Shown: positions 58,757 to 64,000 of the stretch, piece by piece | How positions within the stretch are numbered: the stretch's first letter is position 1 | How the letters are laid out: each line of letters begins with the position of its first letter | DNA from: Pseudomonadota bacterium | GTDB lineage: Bacteria; Cyanobacteriota; Vampirovibrionia; Obscuribacterales; Obscuribacteraceae | Direction of reading: 5' to 3' | NCBI GenBank assembly: GCA_021325555.1 | Contig: JAJPGY010000023.1 | Span: forward strand, 248,001-312,000 | Length of the DNA: 64,000 nt | Notes under the pieces: model-generated | What the model was told of the DNA's origin: nothing | Seen by the model: the letters and a program-made list of their open reading frames with translations, nothing else | Database searches by the model: none | Made by a program: the position numbers and the translations under genes

Positions 58757-59605
58757 ATGCTCTTTCAAAGATCCGTCCCCCTGGTTAACTTGTTCGGCAC
58801 CGAGGTGCCCGAGCCGCGATTCTTGATGGATTTTCTCGGCTTCGAAAAACACCTCGTGCAGATTCGCGCCAAAAGAGGGGCTCAGATCTGGCCTGGCTGG
58901 TACGACCATGCCGCCTACTACGCAGTCGATCTGCCGCCCGAGAAGCTGTATGGGCCCGGGGAGGAAGTGACGATTCCGTCTTTTGTCAAAGCGCCCGACT
59001 ATGAGTTCGAGATCGCTTGCCTGATCGGCAAAACCGCGAAGGTGACCACTCACGAAGAAGCCATGAAGCTGTTCGCCGACCATTGCTACCTGACCATCCT
59101 CAACGACTGGTCGGCCCGCGATATTCAGAAGAAGGACATGGAAGGGCTGGGTCCGACTAACAGCAAGTTCGTGCTCGGCAAAAGCATCGGTCCGGCCATC
59201 GTGCCCGTCTCCAAATTCAAGCTCGACGACAACGGCGTCATGGATATGGAGATGATTCTCAAAGTCAACGGGCAGGAGCGCAGCAGGTCCAACTACAACA
59301 CGCTCTACCACACGCACCCGACCACGCAGAAGCGCGCGGCCTGGAGCTTCCCACGCATCATGGCCTGGCTCGGCCAGCAGAACATCACCCTCTACGAGGG
59401 CTACATCCTGGGCTCGGGCACGGTCGGAAATGGCTGCATCGCCGAGTTTTGCGCTAAGATCGATCCCAAGACAGGCGATGTGATCGAACCGGCAACCTAT
59501 CCCTGGCTGAAGGAAGGCGACGTGGTGACCATGGAAGCCCAGGGCATAGGCGTTCTGGAGAATAAGGTGCGCATTCCGAGTGGAGAGTATGCTCAAGTTA
59601 AGTGA
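58757..59605 (+). CDS. Fumarylacetoacetate hydrolase (FAH) family protein
   Basis: 282 aa with the FAH C-terminal fold: Y-E-F-E-I-A-C-L-I-G-K (metal-ligand Glu pair), N-D-W-S-A-R-D-I-Q (Asp ligand and Arg), K-x-x-G-P-A-I-V-P, and G-D-V-V-T-M-E-A-Q-G-I-G near the end. Family members cleave C-C bonds or decarboxylate/tautomerise acidic metabolites with Mg2+; substrate here is unknown. It overlaps the PRTase-like gene by 17 bases, so they are co-translated. Confidence 0.88.
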   Translation: MLFQRSVPLVNLFGTEVPEPRFLMDFLGFEKHLVQIRAKRGAQIWPGWYDHAAYYAVDLPPEKLYGPGEEVTIPSFVKAPDYEFEIACLIGKTAKVTTHEEAMKLFADHCYLTILNDWSARDIQKKDMEGLGPTNSKFVLGKSIGPAIVPVSKFKLDDNGVMDMEMILKVNGQERSRSNYNTLYHTHPTTQKRAAWSFPRIMAWLGQQNITLYEGYILGSGTVGNGCIAEFCAKIDPKTGDVIEPATYPWLKEGDVVTMEAQGIGVLENKVRIPSGEYAQVK

Positions 59606-60287
59606 AGACCTGCGTAAATCGCTCAAGGTCACGTCAACAACCATGCCGGACCAGCAGATCGGCACGATCCTGCAGACGCCGGGGATCTTCTTCGGGCCGG
59701 GGCATTATCTGTATCCCGCCCGGGAAGGGAATCGATCGGGCAATCATCTCGATGCCGTTTTCCTCATTGAGCCGATAGCCGCCAATGAGCAATTCATCGA
59801 CTGGATCGTAAGCGACGTCTGCCGCTGGATCCAGAAGGAAAACATTCAGTTCGAGGTGATCTTCGCCCCGGCGCAGCCCGCGGTGCAAAAGATGGTGCAC
59901 AAGCTCGCGGCGGCGACGAGGGCGCGCGAGGCCTTCTGGGAATATCTGCCCAGCGGCTGGTTCGGCGACAAGCTGGTCTCCGGCGAGGTGAAGCCGGGCG
60001 ACCGGGTGCTCGTTTTCAACGCGGTCACCCAGCAGGGCCGCTGCGTGGGCGAGCGCCTGCCGGCGTTTGTCGAGGGGCTGGGCGGGAAGCCGGTAGCGGC
60101 GGCGGTATTTGCAAAGGGCACCGCAGGTGGTGTAAAGGCGGCGGAGGAGCGTTACGGCCCGAAATTCTACGCCTCAGTCCAGGTGACCATCGGCATCGAG
60201 ACGCCCGAACAGTGCCATATCTGCAAAAAAGACGGCTCCGCGGAGTTGATCCCGTGGACGCAACTCCGAGACAATCCACCGCGTTAG
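59589..60287 (+). CDS. Phosphoribosyltransferase-like protein
   Basis: 232 aa from the ATG at 59589 (GTG at 59580 also possible). The segment D-R-V-L-V-F-N-A-V-T-Q-Q-G-R-C-V-G-E-R-L resembles the PRPP-binding loop of type I PRTases (V-L-V-V-D-D-V-x-T-T-G). However, the acidic pair D-D is N-A and T-T-G is Q-Q-G, so PRPP binding may be altered. The fold order (F-E-V-I-F-A-P-A-Q-P near 95, loop near 150, A-A-A-V-F-A-K-G) fits orotate PRTase-like proteins. C-H-I-C near the end may bind metal. Partner of the FAH gene. Confidence 0.65.
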   Translation: MLKLSEDLRKSLKVTSTTMPDQQIGTILQTPGIFFGPGHYLYPAREGNRSGNHLDAVFLIEPIAANEQFIDWIVSDVCRWIQKENIQFEVIFAPAQPAVQKMVHKLAAATRAREAFWEYLPSGWFGDKLVSGEVKPGDRVLVFNAVTQQGRCVGERLPAFVEGLGGKPVAAAVFAKGTAGGVKAAEERYGPKFYASVQVTIGIETPEQCHICKKDGSAELIPWTQLRDNPPR

Positions 60288-60296
60288 CCAACATCC

Positions 60297-60380
60297 TGCC
60301 CTTGGAGGGACTCGAACCCTCAATCCCTTACGGGCATCGCATTTTAAGTGCGACTCGTATACCGGTTCCGACACAAGGGC
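60297..60380 (-). tRNA. tRNA-Leu (UAA)
   Basis: On the minus strand, GCCCTTG pairs with CAAGGGC as acceptor stem. The anticodon arm is TCGCA-CTTAAAA-TGCGA with anticodon TAA; a long variable arm (CCCGTAAGGG) marks a class II tRNA, and the T arm is GAGGG-TTCGAGT-CCCTC. The A discriminator (60297) fits leucine. CCA is not encoded. It is intact and not interrupted by an insertion. Confidence 0.95.
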
Positions 60381-60488
60381 GCCAGCAACGGATATTGTAA
60401 TGGATCCGCGGCGCATAATATAAACTCTTGGGCAGACCCCGCCGGCCATGGCAACCGTGCGCAGAGCGGGAAAGGAGAGATGGGGCTG

Positions 60489-61391
60489 ATGGACAAGACT
60501 CTGGCCTACCTGGGGCTGGGCATCATGGGGTCCGCGATGGCAGCCAATCTAGCCAGAGCCGGCTGCCGGGTTCTCGCCTGGAACCGCACGCCCGGCAAGC
60601 CGGGAGAGGCTGTAGCTGCCGGGGCTGGGGCCGGAATCGTCAGCTCGATCGAAGAGGCCGTCGGACGCGCAGACTTCGTCTTCGTCTGCGTAAACGACGT
60701 GCCGGACCTCGAGGAGGTAGTGCTCGGGACAGGGGGAGTGGCTGAGCACGCGCCGGAAGGCGCGACGGTCATCGACATGGGCACGAGCGGGCCCATGGCC
60801 GCGGTGAAGCTGGCCGCCGAGCTGAAGAAGAAAGGGATCCGTTTTGTGGACGCCCCTGTCACCGGCGGCGACGCGGGGGCCAGGAATGCCACATTGACGG
60901 TGATGGTGGGCGGCGAATCTTCAGATTTCGAGCGCTGCAAGCCATTATTCGAGTTGCTGGGTAAGAAGATTTTCCATTGCGGCCCGGTAGGCAGCGGGCA
61001 GGGCGTCAAGTTGTGCAACCAGATCCTTTGTGCCGTCAACCTGGTAGCGGTATGCGAGGCGCTGAGGCTGGCGGACGAGCTGGGAATCGATCGCCAAATG
61101 GTGATCGACATTTGCAGCACCGGCGCCGGTGGCTCTTGGTCGCTCGCCACTCTCGGTCCCAAGATTGCCGCCTCCGACTTCGAGCCGGCTTTCATGATCA
61201 AGCTGCTGCTGAAGGACATCAAGCTTATTGAAGACACAATCGCCGGCTCCCGCATGGAGTTGCCCGGAACCGAGCTTGCGAAGAGACTCTTCCATATCGC
61301 GGCGCAAATAGGTGGTGAGCGTGGCGGGGATCAGGGCACGCAGGCCATGTTCCGAGCCTATGCGAGACAAAGGCACAACCTGGAAGTCTGA
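60489..61391 (+). CDS. 3-hydroxyisobutyrate-dehydrogenase-family oxidoreductase
   Basis: 300 aa from the ATG at 60489, eleven bases after GGAG; an ATG at 60480 leaves too short a gap. The NAD(P) Rossmann motif is Y-L-G-L-G-I-M-G-S-A-M-A-A-N-L, with V-D-A-P-V-T-G-G-D-A-G-A as substrate motif, G-S-G-Q-G-V-K-L-C-N-Q catalytic Lys region, and L-L-L-K-D-I-K cofactor/C-terminal helix. The beta-hydroxyacid dehydrogenase family oxidises 3-hydroxyisobutyrate, tartronate semialdehyde, succinic semialdehyde or related acids; which one is undetermined. Monocistronic. Confidence 0.9.
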   Translation: MDKTLAYLGLGIMGSAMAANLARAGCRVLAWNRTPGKPGEAVAAGAGAGIVSSIEEAVGRADFVFVCVNDVPDLEEVVLGTGGVAEHAPEGATVIDMGTSGPMAAVKLAAELKKKGIRFVDAPVTGGDAGARNATLTVMVGGESSDFERCKPLFELLGKKIFHCGPVGSGQGVKLCNQILCAVNLVAVCEALRLADELGIDRQMVIDICSTGAGGSWSLATLGPKIAASDFEPAFMIKLLLKDIKLIEDTIAGSRMELPGTELAKRLFHIAAQIGGERGGDQGTQAMFRAYARQRHNLEV

Positions 61392-61403
61392 CAGGCGTCG
61401 ATC

Positions 61404-61553
61404 TTATAGCTGAACCGTGCCTCTGTAGGTCGAGTTGACTATTCGCCAGTAGCCGTCTTCTTTCACCATATCCACCGTGACGCCGGCATCGAACACCCTG
61501 CCGGAAGCGGCGGCGACACCGGTCAACGTCAGATGAGCCTTCGTACCGTTAAT
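61404..61553 (-). pseudogene. C-terminal scrap of a protein ending in a DUF2939-like motif
   Basis: About 49 codons read N-G-T-K-A-H-L-T-L-T-G-V, D-A-G-V-T-V-D-M-V-K-E-D-G-Y-W-R-I-V-N, then a stop; an in-frame TAG precedes it directly. The V-x-M-V-x-x-D-G-x-W-R-I-V pattern ends NTF2-like or DUF2939-type domains. The rest of the gene is missing, so it is a relic. Confidence 0.5.
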
Positions 61554-61690
61554 CTATTCGCTCGAAAACTTCGGTTTGGCAGCGTAGTGTCCTCGCATAT
61601 CCATCGCATATTGGCGTTTGCCTTGCAAGCGCGAAATGCCTATACTGATCACGACTGACCGGTGGTGCTCCCCTGGAAACGAGAGGAATT

Positions 61691-62329
61691 GTGATCCGTC
61701 GCCGGATTCTATTTTCTACCGGTATTGGCACAGCCCTCATGCTGATGGGCGCTTTAGCGCAGGGACGGACGCTGGATGCCGGCATCACCGGCACGGAGAT
61801 CCGTTTTCAATTCAAATTCAGGGACGACCTCTGGAGCAAGAAACTATTCCCTGGCGATGAGGTGAAAGGCTCGCTGACCGAAAGCGTTCTGATTGGCGAC
61901 CGCCTGGTTCCGGCAAGGTCGGTGGTGGTCGGTCACGTGGCGCTGCCGCCGGGAACCAAGCAACGCAATCACCACTCAGCCAGACACTCGCTGTATATTC
62001 AGTTTGACCGTATAGTCACGCCCGATGGCACCACATACGATATCAAAGGCGCTGCCATACGCCAGCTTTCCCTGGTCACAGCCGAGCACACTTTGCGGGA
62101 ATTGACCGTCAATGACGATGGCGAAATAATCAAGGTTCAGGACCACGGGATGTACCAGGTGCCGGACTGGGACACGTACATTCCCAAATCATGGGTTGAC
62201 GTCAAAAGCAAGCTCGACATCCATGTCTGCTCCGGCGACAAATTGACCGTATCCGCGCAGGTGCTCAACGTCACCTCCTCGTCGCTGTCGGTCGCTGGAA
62301 AGCTCCTGCCCGGCGGCGGGCACAAATAG
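61691..62329 (+). CDS. Putative exported beta-rich protein
   Basis: 212 aa, GTG start with GAGAGGA upstream. A signal peptide (L-F-S-T-G-I-G-T-A-L-M-L-M-G-A-L-A-Q) precedes strands: V-K-G-S-L-T-E-S-V-L-I-G-D-R-L-V-P-A, S-V-V-V-G-H-V-A, and Y-I-Q-F-D-R-I-V-T-P-D-G-T-T-Y-D-I. The last pattern, 'limits a released property through a cost-free default value', is seen in T4SS/TrbI-like beta domains, but I cannot assign this protein. It stands alone. Confidence 0.55.
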   Translation: MIRRRILFSTGIGTALMLMGALAQGRTLDAGITGTEIRFQFKFRDDLWSKKLFPGDEVKGSLTESVLIGDRLVPARSVVVGHVALPPGTKQRNHHSARHSLYIQFDRIVTPDGTTYDIKGAAIRQLSLVTAEHTLRELTVNDDGEIIKVQDHGMYQVPDWDTYIPKSWVDVKSKLDIHVCSGDKLTVSAQVLNVTSSSLSVAGKLLPGGGHK

Positions 62330-62440
62330 CCTCGACACCTCGAAACAACACGCGGCAGAGGCTCGTTGTATGACCTGGCGACAGACATTTGTTTGTGCCC
62401 GTGCCGTCCTGGCATGGATCACTCGAGCCAGGCGCAGGCG

Positions 62441-63571
62441 TCAGGGGGTGAAGGGTCCCTGCAGCGATGCCAGACCCTTCTTCGCCTCGCGCTCCGCCCG
62501 GGTGTCGTGGGTGAGGTGCTTGAGTGTCCACAGGCTGAGGACGATCCACAGGACGCCGGCAATGCGCATGATGAGGCGCTTGCCGTGCGCCGGGTCGTGC
62601 AGGAAGTCGCCGGACAGGCTGGAGAGCAGCAACATGACCGGATCCGGATCGGCGATGGAGCCGGTACGAATCCAGGTGAGAATCTGAATGGCAAGCAGGC
62701 TGCAGGTAACCCACAGCGCCAGGGCAATCGTCCTGGGCTTCAGCGAGATCAAAGTGATCGTCAGTGCCCCCTTGTCACCGCCGAGGAGGGCGATCGGGCG
62801 CCACAAGTAGAGACCGGCGAGCAATGCCACCACAGACGACACCAGCATCGAGATTGTGTTCTCACCGAAAGCAATGATCACATACGTCAGCGCAAGCAGC
62901 AGCCACCAGAACGCAAGCACGACCTGCAGCCGCTCGAAGCGCCCTCCGGCAGGCGTGCTCAGCACCGCGATAATGCCGGCTGCCACAGGGAACAACCAGA
63001 CGAGACTCCAGAGAATGACGTCCACCGCCAGCTTGGCGCGCTCCGATTGATAGCGGGCCAGCAGCGTCGCCGAATCTGCATCCTCCCCGAAAAGCTCGAA
63101 GTAACTGTTGCGGAAGCTCGCGTAATTCTTGCTGTCGTGGAAGCTGGCAATCCGCTCCTTCAAGAAGTTGCCGATGCCGTCCTCCAGACCGTAATAGACG
63201 TAAGCGCCCAGGTTATAGAAGAGGGATTCGACCATGGTCCGGCCGGGCATCGATTCCGCCTCCAGCGAGACCGGGTGGAGAAAACCTGGCTGGCGGGAGA
63301 AGCGATCCGCAGCCCACGTCCTCAGTGAATCGAGCGCAATGGCGTTGCTCGCCGAATAAGGGCTGCGCACCAGGACGAGGGCGAGCCCGTAGGACCGCGA
63401 GACCCGCTCCGCCAGCGCCGTGCTGCCCGGCAATCGTTCCTGCATCTGTGGCAGCTCCTGGCGCGGAGACACCAGCTCCAGGCGCGGCGGCTTGGGCCTG
63501 CCAAAATAAGCAAGCACTACCGAAAGCAGCACGATTCCAACTAAAATTGAGGCGACCTTCTTTCCGGTCAT
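62441..63571 (-). CDS. Multi-span membrane protein of unknown function
   Basis: 376 aa. One N-terminal span (I-L-V-G-I-V-L-L-S-V-V-L-A-Y-F) is followed by a 160-residue extracytoplasmic segment (E-L-P-Q-M-Q-E-R; Y-N-L-G-A-Y-V-Y-Y-G-L-E-D-G-I-G) and then five or six spans (for example V-W-L-F-P-V-A-A-G-I-I-A-V-L, W-W-L-L-L-A-L-T-Y-V-I-I-A-F, I-S-M-L-V-S-S-V-V-A-L-L). A basic cytosolic tail ends it. No family recognised. Confidence 0.65.
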   Translation of the reverse strand: MTGKKVASILVGIVLLSVVLAYFGRPKPPRLELVSPRQELPQMQERLPGSTALAERVSRSYGLALVLVRSPYSASNAIALDSLRTWAADRFSRQPGFLHPVSLEAESMPGRTMVESLFYNLGAYVYYGLEDGIGNFLKERIASFHDSKNYASFRNSYFELFGEDADSATLLARYQSERAKLAVDVILWSLVWLFPVAAGIIAVLSTPAGGRFERLQVVLAFWWLLLALTYVIIAFGENTISMLVSSVVALLAGLYLWRPIALLGGDKGALTITLISLKPRTIALALWVTCSLLAIQILTWIRTGSIADPDPVMLLLSSLSGDFLHDPAHGKRLIMRIAGVLWIVLSLWTLKHLTHDTRAEREAKKGLASLQGPFTP

Positions 63572-63712
63572 TCCCGCTCAGCGCCTCCTTCCCGGCGAAG
63601 ATCTTAACAAACCGGCTGCGTCCAGATGGCCGAACATTCCCGAGCCCGGCTTAAGCGGTCGAATCTTTTACAGTCTGCCAGCAGTAATTTTTGTCCATTA
63701 CACTATTCGAGT

Positions 63713-63773
63713 TGTCGAACATACAATTTATCCACCAGTGCAACATTAATCCCGTCGTACTGTCGACAATACA
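63713..63773. promoter_or_regulatory. Repeated TGTCGA-N3-TACA motifs before the last gene
   Basis: TGTCGAACATACA (63713) and TGTCGACAATACA (63761) share ten of thirteen bases, 48 bases apart, in an AT-rich stretch 50-110 bases before the last gene. They could be operator sites. No other feature is seen in 63572-63822. Confidence 0.35.
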
Positions 63774-63822
63774 CATCACTGACGATTAACGACATTCCCC
63801 CTTCCGCAGGGGACTGATCCTG

Positions 63823-64000
63823 GTGTATTCTGGTAAGTGCCAGGCGGGGCAGAGTGGAGGCGGGTTGTACAGTTTATATACAATTTTGGGGCTGGAAGAC
63901 AACGCGCCGGAAACGGCGGTGGAAGAGGCTTATCGGAGCCTGCGCCAGCGTCTGGACTCGCGGAAATTTGAACAGGGAAGCCTGGCCGACAGGCAAGCAA
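63823..64000 (+). CDS. J-domain-like protein, N-terminal part (cut by window end)
   Basis: From the GTG at 63823 (AGGGGA nine bases upstream; a TTG at 63865 with GGAGG is an alternative). The visible part reads L-Y-T-I-L-G-L-E-D-N-A-P-E-T-A-V-E-E-A-Y-R-S-L, which matches helix I and the start of helix II of J-domains (x-Y-x-I-L-G-v ... I-k-k-A-Y-R). The loop that should hold H-P-D is at or past the window end: what can be seen there (L-R-Q-R-L-D-S-R-K-F) has no HPD. It could be a degenerate J-like protein. Confidence 0.6.
   Translation, partial: MYSGKCQAGQSGGGLYSLYTILGLEDNAPETAVEEAYRSLRQRLDSRKFEQGSLADRQA

Noticed and set aside
58748..59665. 305-codon minus-strand frame opposite the FAH-family gene
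   Set aside because: Antisense to a gene with all family motifs; composition is that of a shadow.
60297..60380. tRNA-Leu as island attachment site
   Set aside because: No integrase or repeated 3' tRNA end is seen on either side; neighbours are ordinary metabolic genes.

Overview
The window is high-GC bacterial DNA with dense coding on both strands and many ATGA stop/start overlaps. An RND efflux operon implies a Gram-negative type envelope. Many TPR proteins, a TPR-fused Ser/Thr kinase-like protein, a second DnaK, small repeat proteins of the leucine-rich-repeat-variant type, and secreted alanine/proline-rich proteins recall Obscuribacterales/Melainabacteria-like genomes. That placement is an impression from gene style, not a proof; no ribosomal or universal marker lies here.

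Layout. 1-9.3 kb: the end of a TPR gene, a small Glu/Arg helix protein, then marR - adaptor - RND - RND, a tightly coupled MdtABC-like efflux operon behind palindromes that could be MarR operators. 9.4-13.6 kb: a graveyard of insertion sequences (two inverted IS4-type fragments, the end of an IS21-type element, a decayed IS3-type element). It surrounds one intact open gene that joins ISXO2/IS1595 transposase ends to a DprA-type winged helix. 13.7-23.7 kb: a Tat-exported aldo/keto reductase, a TPR pseudokinase, a LOG-family enzyme, a KdpDE-like two-component pair lacking the KdpD potassium-sensing module, a small repeat protein and two unknowns.

23.9-27.9 kb: an IS21-like element of four overlapping genes (zinc protein - istA - istB - zinc protein, with istA frameshifted), then IS66 debris. 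27.9-37.7 kb: a three-gene minus-strand operon of SNF2 helicase with DUF3883, DUF1156 DNA methylase, and a HEPN/DUF499 ATPase. This is a likely anti-phage island bordered by transposon debris, and with the DprA-winged-helix chimera it is the best candidate for a little-described system.

38-58.7 kb: a second small repeat protein sharing an upstream element with the first, secreted proteins, a PEBP protein, a Tad-type pseudopilin cluster (TPR, TadE, TadG with vWA, TadE), an acyl-CoA synthetase, an ada remnant, a DegT aminotransferase, TPR + DnaK genes, a DUF4239 protein, an acid-phosphatase/lipase-maturation-factor pair, and a MocR regulator facing a small secreted coiled-coil protein. 58.7-64 kb: an FAH-family hydrolase overlapping a PRTase-like gene, tRNA-Leu(UAA), a beta-hydroxyacid dehydrogenase, two unknown envelope proteins and the start of a J-domain-like gene cut by the window end.
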